DNA from: Streptomyces specialis
Lineage (GTDB): Bacteria; Actinomycetota; Actinomycetes; Streptomycetales; Streptomycetaceae
Direction of reading: 5' to 3'
NCBI RefSeq assembly: GCF_001493375.1
Contig: NZ_LN929896.1
Location: 462,299-526,298 of the forward strand
DNA length: 64,000 bases
Shown: piece by piece, positions 32,445-40,722 of the stretch
Layout of the letters: each line of letters starts with the position of its first letter
Position numbering within the stretch: the stretch's first letter is position 1
The notes under the pieces: model-generated
Databases searched by the model: none
What the model saw: the letters and a program-made list of their open reading frames with translations, nothing else
What the model was told of the DNA's origin: nothing
Made by a program: the position numbers and the translations under genes

Positions 32445-34931
32445 TCAGTCGGCCAGGACCCGTTCCAGGTCCCGGGCGAGTCCGGCCGCGGCGTTCTGGG
32501 CGAGCGGTTCGCCGTCGGGCCCGGTGACGTAGAACGCGTCCACGGCGTTGGCGCCCAGGGTGCTGATGTGGGCGCTGCGCACCGTGACGCCCGCGGTCTC
32601 CAGGCCGCTGCCGATCCGGTACAGCAGACCGGGGGCGTCCTGCGCGCGGACCTCGATGACGGTGGCGACCCGGGAACCGAGTGGCGCCACGGTGACCCGG
32701 GGCGGCGGGGCCGGCGGCAGCCTGCGGTGCGGGCGCCGGTAGGCGGCCTCCCGCTCGGCGAGCCGGGTCGCGATGTCCAGCGAGCCGTCCAGCGCCCGGA
32801 CCAGATCGGCGCGCAGCCGCTCGGCCTGGGGCAGCGAGCCGTACTCGGCGGCGACCCGCCAGTCCAGGAGCAGCACCTGGCCCTGGCCCGTCGGGTCGAC
32901 GCCGCGCAGTTCGGCGGAGCGGACGGTCAGCCGGTGCAGGGCCAGGACCCCGGCGACGGCCGGGAGCACCCCGGGCTGCTCGGGCAGGGCCACGACCAGT
33001 TCGACGCCGACCGGTTCCGGCTCGCTCTCCTCGCCGTCGCCGTCCCGTTCGGCGGTCCCGGCCGGGGGCCGGTCGGGTCGCGGGTGGAGGGCGAGGACCG
33101 GCGCGCCGGTGCGGAACGCCTCGACGGCCAGCCGCTCGGCCGCGACGCTCGGCTGCGCCGGGACGGGCCGGGGCGGCTCGCCGCCCTCCTCCAGGACGAC
33201 CGCCACGCGCTTGACGAGGTCGGCCAGGAGCGAGGCGCGCCAGGCGGACCACGCCGCCGGGCCGGTGGCGAGCGCGTCGGCCTCGGTGAGCGCGTGCAGC
33301 AGCTCCAGCGTGGACCGGCTGCCGACGGCCTTCGCCACGTGGGCCAGGGTCGCCGGGTCGTCCAGGTCGCGCCGGGTGGCGGTCTCGATCAGCAGCAGGT
33401 GGTGGCGGACGAGGGTGGCGAGCACCTCCGTGTCGGCGGGGCCGAAGCCGATGCCGGCCGCCATGTCGCGGGCGATGGTCTCGCCGACCACGCTGTGGTC
33501 GCCCGGCCAGCCCTTGCCGATGTCGTGCAGGAGCGCGGCGACCAGCAGCAGGTCGGGGCGCTCGACCCGGCGGGTGAGGGCGGAGGCGCGCACGGCGGTC
33601 TCCACCAGGTGCCGGTCGACGGTCCAGCGGTGCACGGCGTTGCGCTGCGGACGGCAGCGGACCCGTTCCCAGTCGGGCAGCAGGCGGGTGATGAGCCCGG
33701 CGGCCTCCAGGGCCTCCCAGACGGGAACGGGGTCGGGCCCGGCGCCGAGCAGGGTGATGAACTGTTCGCGCGCCTCGGCGGGCCAGGGCACCGGGAGCGC
33801 GGTGTCGGCGGAGGCCAGCGTGTGCACGGCGGGCAGGGCCAGCGGCAGGCCGGCCTGGGCCGCCGCGGCGGCGGCCCGCAGCGGCAGCACGGGGTCGCGG
33901 TCGGGGCGGGCACCGAGGGCGAGCCCGACCTCGCCCTCCTGCTCGACGACGCCCTCGGCGAGCGGCATGCGCTCCTCGCCCGGGACGCGCCGGCCGGAAC
34001 GCCCGCCCAGCAGGCCGCGCAGCCGGCGCCGGGCGGAACGGGCGCGCAGCACGCGGCCGACCTCGCGCCAGGTGACGTCGGAGGCGTACGAGATGGTGCG
34101 GCCCGCCTCGTACACGCGCCGCAGCAGCGTGTCGGCGTCGAGCAGGCCGAGGGCCGCGGCGACCTGGTCCTGGTCCTCCAGGGCGAGCCGGTCGGTGGAG
34201 CGGCCGGTGGTCAGGTGGAGGGCGTCGCGGACGTCGAGGAGGGTGTTGCGGGCGGCTTCCAGTCCCTGGCGGGGGGCGTCGGCCACCCAGGAGGCGGCGA
34301 CCGCGCGCAGGGCGGTGGCGTCCCGCAGCCCGCCGCGGGCCTCCTTCAGGTCGGGTTCGAGGAGGAACGGCAGCTCGCCCTGGCGGCGGGCCCGTTCGCG
34401 GCCCAGCTCGTGCAGCTCCGGCAGGCGGGCGGGGGCCTGGGCGCGCCACTGGGCGAGCAGGGCGGTGCGCAGTTCGGCGGTGAGGGCGGCGTCGCCGGCG
34501 ATGTGACGGGCGTCCAGCAGGCCGAGGTGGACCTTGAGGGCGCCGGCGGCGGTCTCGTGCGCCTCGGCCAGGGTGCGCACGGAGTGGTCCAGGGAGATGC
34601 CGAGGTCCCAGACGGGGTACCAGAGCCGGTCGGCGAGGGCCGCGATCTCGGCGCGGCCGGCGTTCCCGTCGTGGAGGAGGAGCAGGTCGAGGTCGCTGCG
34701 CGGCGAGAGCTCGCCGCGTCCGTAGCCGCCGACGGCCACGAGCGCGACGCGGGTGGGCCGGGGGCCGCCGCCGAGGAGACCGGCGAGCCATTCGTCCGTG
34801 AGGCGTGCCAGCCGCGCGCGGCGCGGCGGCCCGGCCTGCTCCTCCTGGGTCAGGAGGTGCAGCCGGGCCGCCGCGTAGCCACCGCTGGGACCCGTCTCGC
34901 CGCCGGTCGTGGATGTCGTCTCCGCCGTCAT
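32445..34931 (-). CDS. glnD: PII-modifying nucleotidyltransferase GlnD (828 aa)
   Basis: Modifies the PII protein encoded upstream. In Streptomyces GlnD adenylylates, rather than uridylylates, GlnK. Domains in order: nucleotidyltransferase with GGYGRGELSPRSDLDLLLLHD (about 70-90), a helical linker, the HD domain with LLHDIGKG (about 480) and two C-terminal ACT domains (ELVVALPEQPGVLPAV and VIEVRAQDAPGLLYRI) that sense glutamine. The opposite strand and third frame are also open for over 500 codons; these are codon-bias shadows. It follows glnB by 25 bases in the amtB-glnB-glnD operon. Confidence 0.95.
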   Translation of the reverse strand: MTAETTSTTGGETGPSGGYAAARLHLLTQEEQAGPPRRARLARLTDEWLAGLLGGGPRPTRVALVAVGGYGRGELSPRSDLDLLLLHDGNAGRAEIAALADRLWYPVWDLGISLDHSVRTLAEAHETAAGALKVHLGLLDARHIAGDAALTAELRTALLAQWRAQAPARLPELHELGRERARRQGELPFLLEPDLKEARGGLRDATALRAVAASWVADAPRQGLEAARNTLLDVRDALHLTTGRSTDRLALEDQDQVAAALGLLDADTLLRRVYEAGRTISYASDVTWREVGRVLRARSARRRLRGLLGGRSGRRVPGEERMPLAEGVVEQEGEVGLALGARPDRDPVLPLRAAAAAAQAGLPLALPAVHTLASADTALPVPWPAEAREQFITLLGAGPDPVPVWEALEAAGLITRLLPDWERVRCRPQRNAVHRWTVDRHLVETAVRASALTRRVERPDLLLVAALLHDIGKGWPGDHSVVGETIARDMAAGIGFGPADTEVLATLVRHHLLLIETATRRDLDDPATLAHVAKAVGSRSTLELLHALTEADALATGPAAWSAWRASLLADLVKRVAVVLEEGGEPPRPVPAQPSVAAERLAVEAFRTGAPVLALHPRPDRPPAGTAERDGDGEESEPEPVGVELVVALPEQPGVLPAVAGVLALHRLTVRSAELRGVDPTGQGQVLLLDWRVAAEYGSLPQAERLRADLVRALDGSLDIATRLAEREAAYRRPHRRLPPAPPPRVTVAPLGSRVATVIEVRAQDAPGLLYRIGSGLETAGVTVRSAHISTLGANAVDAFYVTGPDGEPLAQNAAAGLARDLERVLAD

Positions 34932-34956
34932 GCGGTCCCCAACTCTCGGTGTTCTG

Positions 34957-35295
34957 CTAGAGGGCGTCCGGGCCGCGCTCGCCGGTGCGGACCCTGATGG
35001 CCGTGTCGACGGGCAGGCTCCAGACCTTGCCGTCGCCGATCTTCCCGGTCCTGGCCGCCTTGACGACGACGTCGATGAGGGCTTCGGCGTCCGAGTCCTC
35101 GGCGAGGATCTCGATGCGGACCTTCGGCACCAGGTCGACGGTGTACTCGGCGCCGCGGTAGACCTCGGTGTGACCGCGCTGACGGCCGTAGCCGCTGGCC
35201 TCGGTCACGGTCAGGCCGTGCACCCCGAACGCGGTGAGGGCGTCCTTGACCTCGTCCAGCCGGTGCGGCTTGATCACCGCGGTGATGAGCTTCAT
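34957..35295 (-). CDS. glnB: Nitrogen regulatory protein PII (112 aa)
   Basis: Trimeric PII sensor of 2-oxoglutarate, ATP and ADP. The T-loop holds the modified Tyr51 in VYRGAEYTVD, the site adenylylated in Streptomyces; MKLITAVIKPHRLDEVKDAL starts the fold and GKIGDGKVW is the nucleotide-binding B-loop. The ATG overlaps the amtB stop (ATGA), a coupling typical of amtB-glnK pairs in which PII blocks AmtB when nitrogen is ample. Often named glnK in Streptomyces. Confidence 0.96.
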   Translation of the reverse strand: MKLITAVIKPHRLDEVKDALTAFGVHGLTVTEASGYGRQRGHTEVYRGAEYTVDLVPKVRIEILAEDSDAEALIDVVVKAARTGKIGDGKVWSLPVDTAIRVRTGERGPDAL

Positions 35296-36596
35296 GCGTC
35301 CACCTTCTTCTCGCCGGCCGCCAGGTCAGCGGAGGCCGGAACGCTGCTGACGGGCACGGAGCCGGTGCCGGTCTGTGTGAAGTCGTACCCGGTCTCCGCG
35401 TGGTACGCCAGGTCCAGGCCCGCGACTTCCTCCTCCTCGGAGGAGCGGAAGCCGATGGTGCGCTGGATCAGGGTCGCGAGGACGAAGGTGACGACGAAGG
35501 AGTAGGCCAGGACGGAGAACGCGCCCAGGGCCTGCTTGCCGAACTGCTCGAAGCCGCCGGCGATGGTGTTGACCTTGTCCGAGGCGAGGAAGCCGACCAT
35601 CAGGGTGCCGATGAGGCCGCCGACCAGGTGGACGCCCACGACGTCCAGCGAGTCGTCGTAGCCCAGCTTGAACTTCAGGCTGACGGCCCAGGCGCAGACC
35701 GCGCCGGCGACCACGCCGATGAGCAGGGCGCCCATCGGGTTGACGTGCGCGCCGGACGGGGTGATGGCCACCAGGCCCGCGACTGCGCCGGAGGCGGCGC
35801 CCAGCGTGGTGAACGCGCCGTGGCGGACGCGCTCGTAGATCAGCCAGCCGACCATGGCGGCGGCGGTGGCGAGCTGCGTGTTGAGGGCCATGACGGCGGC
35901 GGTGCCCGTCGGGGAGAGCGCGGAGCCGGCGTTGAAGCCGAACCAGCCGAACCACAGGAGGGTGGCGCCGAGGAGGACCATGGGCAGGTTGTGCGGGCGC
36001 ATGGGCTCCTTCTTGAAGCCCTTGCGCTTGCCGATCACCAGCACGGCGGCCAGCGCGCCGGCGCCCGCGTTGATGTGGACGGCGGTGCCGCCGGCGAAGT
36101 CGATGACCTCCTCGCCGAACAGCCAGCCGTCGGCGGCCCAGACCCAGTGGGCGACCGGGAAGTAGACGACCGTGACCCACAGCGCGATGAAGACGGCCCA
36201 ACTGCTGAATTTCACGCGGTCGGCCAGCGCACCGCTCATCAGCGCGGGGGTGATGATCGCGAACATGAGCTGGAAGAGGGCGAAGGTGATCAGGCCGGTG
36301 CTGTCCGGCGAGATCCCGTCGGGCGTCAGCGCGATCGTGTCCGCGAACCCGATGAAGTCCAGGTTGCCGATGAGGCCGCCGTCGTCGGCGGTCGAGTAGT
36401 TCGATCCGAAGGTGAGGCTGAAGCCGTACAGCACCCACAGCACGCTGACGATGCCCAGGGAGATGAAGGACATCATCAGCATGTTGAGGGCGCTCTTGAC
36501 CCGGACCATGCCGCCGTAGAAGAAGGCGAGCCCTGGGGTCATGAGCATCACCAATGCGGAACAGATCAGTACGAAACTGGTGTCTGCGGGACTCAA
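35292..36596 (-). CDS. amtB: Ammonium transporter (434 aa)
   Basis: Amt/MEP/Rh channel with eleven expected membrane segments. Family blocks seen: LMTPGLAFFYGGMVRVKSALNM, the DFAGGTAVHINAGAGALAAVL region with a pore-lining His, and GAVAGLVAITPSGAHVNP. The start is a TTG at 36596 with GAGGAGAC about nine bases upstream. There is no long cleavable signal before the first segment, unlike some Gram-negative AmtB. First gene of amtB-glnB-glnD, with a GlnR-type operator upstream (36678-36715), so it is likely induced under nitrogen limitation. Confidence 0.95.
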   Translation of the reverse strand: MSPADTSFVLICSALVMLMTPGLAFFYGGMVRVKSALNMLMMSFISLGIVSVLWVLYGFSLTFGSNYSTADDGGLIGNLDFIGFADTIALTPDGISPDSTGLITFALFQLMFAIITPALMSGALADRVKFSSWAVFIALWVTVVYFPVAHWVWAADGWLFGEEVIDFAGGTAVHINAGAGALAAVLVIGKRKGFKKEPMRPHNLPMVLLGATLLWFGWFGFNAGSALSPTGTAAVMALNTQLATAAAMVGWLIYERVRHGAFTTLGAASGAVAGLVAITPSGAHVNPMGALLIGVVAGAVCAWAVSLKFKLGYDDSLDVVGVHLVGGLIGTLMVGFLASDKVNTIAGGFEQFGKQALGAFSVLAYSFVVTFVLATLIQRTIGFRSSEEEEVAGLDLAYHAETGYDFTQTGTGSVPVSSVPASADLAAGEKKVDA

Positions 36597-36927
36597 AGTG
36601 GACGTCTCCTCGGAATAACGACCCGTGCGGGCAGGATCTCGGTCGGGCCAGGATTCGCCACAGGCTCTCCGAGGGCCGTTTCGGTCGATGGCCCTCTATG
36701 TTTCCTGGGTGTGACGATGGCGGCCCGCGCGTTACACGCCGATGAATCGGGTTAGTCGCCCGGGCGGCCGGGTCACCGTGTCCCGCACCGGCGTCCGCGG
36801 CCCGCCGCCGGGGCGTCCCCGGTACGGGGCCGGCCGCGGCGGCCGTCCGGGGCGGCCGGGCGCCGGGGCGCCCGGCGGCGGTGCCAAGGACGGCCGGCGC
36901 GGCCGGCGCCGGGGGCGGTGAGGGACG
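36597..36927. promoter_or_regulatory. amtB-nsdA intergenic region, 331 bp
   Basis: The amtB-proximal half contains the GlnR site (36678-36715) and the probable amtB promoter. The nsdA-proximal half (about 36770-36920) is almost pure G and C with many overlapping short dyads, for example around 36820-36870 and 36890-36912, and probably terminates nsdA transcription. No gene is supported. Confidence 0.55.
36678..36715 (-). promoter_or_regulatory. GlnR-binding site (a1-b1-a2-b2) upstream of amtB
   Basis: On the minus strand the elements read GTCAC - six - GAAAC - six - GGCCA - six - GAAAC, exactly the 38-base spacing of the GlnR consensus gTnAc-n6-GaAAc-n6-GtnAC-n6-GaAAc. Three of the four half-sites are good matches; a2 is degenerate. 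It lies 82-119 bases upstream of the amtB TTG, as expected for activation by GlnR under nitrogen limitation. Confidence 0.85.
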
Positions 36928-38442
36928 TCAGACCGCCCGGCTGGCCTCGCCTTCCGGGAATTCCACGGCGAGCCGCTCGGTCAGCGCGGCGATTTCCGGG
37001 ACCTTTCCGTAATCCCTGCGCGCGGTGGCCCAGGTCTTGCGCAGCCTGTTGTTCACCCGCTCGGACCGGAGCCGCCGGGCGAGATTCACCGCTTCGGCCG
37101 TCTGCGCCGCGCAGGCTTCCGGCTCGCGCTCCATCAGGTGCACGGTGGCCATCCCGATGAGGTTGAGTGCATACGAACGCTGGTGCCCGCCCGTCGCGTT
37201 CTCCGCGCACTCGCGCGCGAAGAGCTCGACCGCGCGTTCCATCAGCGGCCGGGCCCGCGCGAGGTAGGCCGGGCTGCGGCCCGCGACATACGCCAGGTCG
37301 CGGTAGGAGTGGGCGTTCTCGGCGTTCAGCTCGGCCTCCGAGAAGAAGCGGATCCAGTCCGGCTCCTCCTCACCGCTGGTGATGTCGCCGAACGCCTCCT
37401 GCGCCATCCGCACGGCGCGGTGGCACCGGGGCACCTGGCCCATCGTGGCGTAGGCCCGGCCCTCCAGCGCGTACAGCATGGACTGGGTGCGGGCGGTGGC
37501 CCGGCCCCGGCTGCCGTACTGCGCGAGGTGGATCAGTTCCAGCGCGTCCTCGGCGCGGCCCAGATGGATCATCTGCCGGCTCATCTTGGACAGGACGTAG
37601 GCGCCCAGCGGCCGGTCCCCGGCCTCCTTGGCGGCGTGCAGGGCCAGTACGAAGTACTTCTGCGCGGTCGGCTGGAGCCCGATGTCGTAGCTCATCCAGC
37701 CCGCCAGCTCCGACAGCTCGGCCGTGATCCGGAACAGCCTGCCGCGGACCTCCTCGGGTTGCGTCTCCTGGAGCAGGTCGGTGACCTCGTGGAGCTGGCC
37801 GACGACCGCCTTGCGCCGCAGGCCCCCACCGCTGACCGCGTCCCAGCGGCGGAACTGGGCCGTGGACTCCTCCAGTTGCTCCAGCTCGGGGCCGGAGAGA
37901 CCGGTCAGCCTTCGGGTCTCGCCCCGGCTCTGGGAAGGCACGGTCAGTCTCGCCCCGGCCGGTGTCCCGCCGCCGGGGGGCGAGGGCACCAGCCAGCGCT
38001 GCATGGGTTCTATCAGGCCGGGGCCGGCCGACATGGCCAGTGAGGTGCCGAGGAAGCCCCGGCGGCCCAGCATCAGGTCGCTGCGGGAGAACTCGTTGAT
38101 CAGCGCCACGGTCTGCGCTCCGGCCCAGGGCAGGTCGATGCCGGAGACCGCGGCGGACTGGGGGGCCGAGCGCAGCCCGAGGTCCTCGATGCCGACGACG
38201 CTGCCGAAGCGTTCGGAGAACAGCTCGGAGAGGATGCGGGGAATCGGCTCGCGCGGCTGTTCGCCGTCGAGCCAGCGGCGCACCCGGGAGGTGTCGGTGC
38301 TGATGTGGTGGGCGCCGAGCTGACGGGCCCGCCGGTTCACCTGCCGGGCCAGCTCGCCCTTGGACCAGCCGCTGCGCCGGAACCATGAGCCGAGCCGCTC
38401 GTTGGGCCGCTTCGCGGGAATGCCGCTGCCGTTGCCGGACAC
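36928..38442 (-). CDS. nsdA: NsdA, TPR-type negative regulator of development and antibiotic production (504 aa)
   Basis: Matches the S. coelicolor NsdA sequence pattern I remember: RPNERLGSWFRRSGWSKGELARQVNRRARQ near the start (an HTH-like region), RRWLDGEQPREPIPRILSELF, RGFLGTSLAMSAGPGLIEPMQRWL, and a long helical TPR-like C-terminal part (QKYFVLALHAAKEAGDRPLGAYVLSKMS and following). Loss of nsdA in S. coelicolor raises sporulation and antibiotic output. The GTG at 38442 matches the homologue's start; upstream reading to 39192 is an open-frame shadow. The upstream region has 10-base phased repeats (38585-38607). Confidence 0.93.
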   Translation of the reverse strand: MSGNGSGIPAKRPNERLGSWFRRSGWSKGELARQVNRRARQLGAHHISTDTSRVRRWLDGEQPREPIPRILSELFSERFGSVVGIEDLGLRSAPQSAAVSGIDLPWAGAQTVALINEFSRSDLMLGRRGFLGTSLAMSAGPGLIEPMQRWLVPSPPGGGTPAGARLTVPSQSRGETRRLTGLSGPELEQLEESTAQFRRWDAVSGGGLRRKAVVGQLHEVTDLLQETQPEEVRGRLFRITAELSELAGWMSYDIGLQPTAQKYFVLALHAAKEAGDRPLGAYVLSKMSRQMIHLGRAEDALELIHLAQYGSRGRATARTQSMLYALEGRAYATMGQVPRCHRAVRMAQEAFGDITSGEEEPDWIRFFSEAELNAENAHSYRDLAYVAGRSPAYLARARPLMERAVELFARECAENATGGHQRSYALNLIGMATVHLMEREPEACAAQTAEAVNLARRLRSERVNNRLRKTWATARRDYGKVPEIAALTERLAVEFPEGEASRAV

Positions 38443-38776
38443 GGGTTCGCCCCCAATCAGGGAGTCTGTGCGCGCTGCGCGGAACGCGGGATGAGGGAGA
38501 CGCTGAGGAAGACGCTGTGCGGACGCCACACCCAGGAGCGCACTGAACGTGATCCCGTGGTCACAGGTGCGGCGAGGGGAGGCTACCAATCGCCACCATT
38601 CGCCACCCCTCTGCCAGAACCTATTGCCCGCGCGGCGCGCTTGACTTGTTCCGACCGGGTAGCGGTGGCGGGCGACGCGAAGCACACCGGGGGCGCGTGA
38701 ACGGCTGCGCGCTCCCCCGTCGGCGCCACCGTCCGCCGGTCCGTAACCATCGCCGGACGGACCCGTTGGAGGGGGC
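38443..38776. promoter_or_regulatory. nsdA / prim-pol-like divergent intergenic region, 334 bp
   Basis: It holds the promoters of both genes. At 38585-38607 the minus strand has a 10-base unit repeated in phase (GGTGGCGAAT, GGTGGCGATT, then GGTAGCC), which would place equal contacts on one DNA face and is a candidate operator for nsdA. A TTGACT at 38641-38646 could be a -35 element, though no good -10 is spaced correctly. No gene seen. Confidence 0.45.
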
Positions 38777-39436
38777 ATGGTCTTCACGATCGGCGGGCGG
38801 CGGGCCGACCGGATCTCCCTCCCCACGGCGGTCGCGGAGTACACGGGGCTGTGGGGCTGGGACGTGGCGCCGGGGGCCCGCGCCGAACCGGGCGACGACG
38901 GCTGCCCGCGCTGTTCGTGCGGCCGGGCGGAGTGCCCGTCCCCCGGGGCGCATCCGCTGGACTCCGCGCCCCTCGTTCCCGCCGGGACCACGCTGGAGCG
39001 GGCGCTGCGCGCGTGGGCGCGCCCGCCCGGCGCGGCCGTGCTGCTGCCGCCCGGCCGGGGCTTCGACGTGATCGACGTGCCGGCGGCGGCGGGGGTGCGC
39101 GCCCTGCCCAGGCTGGGGCGGATGGGCCTGCCGCCGGGCCCGGTGGCGCTGGCGCCGCACGGCCGCGCCTGGTTCCTCGTCGCGCCGGGCATGGCGGCGG
39201 AGCTGCCCCGCCTGCTCTACCGGGCGGGCTGGGACGACGCCGGGCTGGACCTGCGGGGGCTCGGCCCCGGGCGGCACATCACCGCGCCGCCCTCGGACCA
39301 CGCGGGTCTCGGCCCGGTGCGCTGGCTGCGCCCGCCCGGACCGGAGACGGCCGCGAGGCCGCCGCGCGCCCGGCTGCTGCTGGGCGTCCTGGCGTACGCC
39401 TGCCGCCGGGCGGGCGGCGGTGGTCCGGCTAGCTGA
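38777..39436 (+). CDS. Prim-pol-like hypothetical protein (219 aa)
   Basis: Streptomycete protein of the 'bifunctional DNA primase/polymerase-like' family. Early Cys-rich motif CPRCSCGRAECPSPGAHP (about residues 43-60), then RGFDVIDVPAAAG, PVALAPHGRAWFLVAPG, the DLRGLGPGRHITAPPSDHAG region and VRWLRPP. This layout follows the AEP-like fold of replication-linked prim-pols, but clear catalytic metal residues are not evident. GGAGGGGGC precedes the ATG. It is convergent with ftsY, overlapping it by eight bases. A related shorter protein is at 118-579. Role unknown. Confidence 0.78.
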   Translation: MVFTIGGRRADRISLPTAVAEYTGLWGWDVAPGARAEPGDDGCPRCSCGRAECPSPGAHPLDSAPLVPAGTTLERALRAWARPPGAAVLLPPGRGFDVIDVPAAAGVRALPRLGRMGLPPGPVALAPHGRAWFLVAPGMAAELPRLLYRAGWDDAGLDLRGLGPGRHITAPPSDHAGLGPVRWLRPPGPETAARPPRARLLLGVLAYACRRAGGGGPAS

Positions 39437-40628
39437 GCAGCGCGTCCACGAACGCCTCGGGCTCGAACGGCGCGAGGTCGTCCGGTCCCTCGCCCAGGCC
39501 GACCAGCTTCACGGGCACGCCCAGTTCGCGCTGGACGGCGACGACGATCCCGCCCTTGGCCGTACCGTCGAGCTTGGTCAGGGCGATGCCGGTGATGTCC
39601 ACGACCTCGCCGAAGACCCGCGCCTGCACCAGCCCGTTCTGCCCGGTGGTGGCGTCCAGCACCAGCAGCACCTCGTTGACCGGGCCGTGCTTCTCGACCA
39701 CGCGCTTGACCTTGCCCAGCTCGTCCATGAGGCCGGTCTTGGTGTGCAGCCGCCCGGCGGTGTCGACGAGGACCACGTCGGCGCCCGCGGTGATGCCCTC
39801 CTTGACCGCGTCGAACGCGACCGACGCGGGGTCGCCGCCCTCGGGCCCGCGCACCGTGCGGGCGCCGACCCGTTCGCCCCAGGTCTGCAACTGGTCCGCG
39901 GCGGCGGCGCGGAAGGTGTCGGCGGCGCCGAGGACGACGGACTTGCCGTCCGCGACGAGGACCCGGGCCAGTTTGCCGGTGGTGGTGGTCTTGCCGGTGC
40001 CGTTGACGCCGACGACCAGGATGACGGCCGGGCGTTCCTCGCCCTCGGTGGAGACACCGCCCTCGGTGTGCACGACGCGGTCGAGATCCGTGCCGATCTG
40101 GGCGAGCAGCTCCTCGCGGAGCAGGGCGCGCAGGTCGTCCGGGGTACGGGTGCCCAGCACGCGGACCCGCTCGCGGAGCCGTTCCACCAGCTCCTGGGTG
40201 GGAGCGACACCGATGTCGGCGCTCAGCAGCGTGTCCTCAATCTCCTCCCAGGTGTCCTCGTCCAGGTGCTCACGGGACAGGAGGGTGAGCAGGCCGCGGC
40301 CCAGCGTGTTCTGCGACCGGGCGAGCCGGGCGCGCAGCCGGATCATCCGCCCGGCGCCCGGCTCGGGCACCTCCACCTCGGGGACGGGCGGCGCCTGCGG
40401 GGCGGGACCGCCCGGCAGGGTGACGTCCTCGATGGTGCGGCGTTCCTCGTCGACGGGCGTGGCCGCGTCGTCGCCGACGCGTGGCTCGGGCGGCGCGGCG
40501 GTCGCGCCGCCCCGGCCCTTCGGCGGTGGCGCCTGCGGCGGCTTGGGACGGCGGGTGCTGACGACGAGGCCGCTGATCGCGGCGACGGCGACCACGGCGA
40601 TGATCACGACGAGGATGAGGATGTCCAT
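39429..40628 (-). CDS. ftsY: Signal recognition particle receptor FtsY (399 aa)
   Basis: Membrane-anchored SRP receptor GTPase. A hydrophobic N-terminus (MDILILVVIIAVVAVAAISG) acts as an anchor, as in other actinobacteria; a Pro-rich linker follows, then the N domain (RLARSQNTLGRGLLTLLSR) and the G domain: P-loop GVNGTGKTTT, DTAGRLHTK, LTKLDGTAKGG and GLGEGPDDLAPF at the end. The start at 40628 is chosen from the homologous anchor; the longer frame to 40670 adds unrelated residues. Partner of Ffh (30821-32350). Confidence 0.95.
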   Translation of the reverse strand: MDILILVVIIAVVAVAAISGLVVSTRRPKPPQAPPPKGRGGATAAPPEPRVGDDAATPVDEERRTIEDVTLPGGPAPQAPPVPEVEVPEPGAGRMIRLRARLARSQNTLGRGLLTLLSREHLDEDTWEEIEDTLLSADIGVAPTQELVERLRERVRVLGTRTPDDLRALLREELLAQIGTDLDRVVHTEGGVSTEGEERPAVILVVGVNGTGKTTTTGKLARVLVADGKSVVLGAADTFRAAAADQLQTWGERVGARTVRGPEGGDPASVAFDAVKEGITAGADVVLVDTAGRLHTKTGLMDELGKVKRVVEKHGPVNEVLLVLDATTGQNGLVQARVFGEVVDITGIALTKLDGTAKGGIVVAVQRELGVPVKLVGLGEGPDDLAPFEPEAFVDALLS

Positions 40629-40722
40629 CGGTTCCCTTGAGCGGCCTGGCGGTGGGACAACGGGGTCCAACGTACCGAAGCCGCCCCGGACGGCCGCCGC
40701 CCCCGCCCGGGGCGGCGGGTGA

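Noticed and set aside
32425..34791. 788-codon alternative frame within glnD
   Set aside because: Same strand, shifted frame, with low-complexity Arg/Pro sequence; glnD has all its domains.
36770..36920. Highly structured GC-rich stretch as a non-coding RNA gene
   Set aside because: No promoter or defined ends; more simply the nsdA terminator region.
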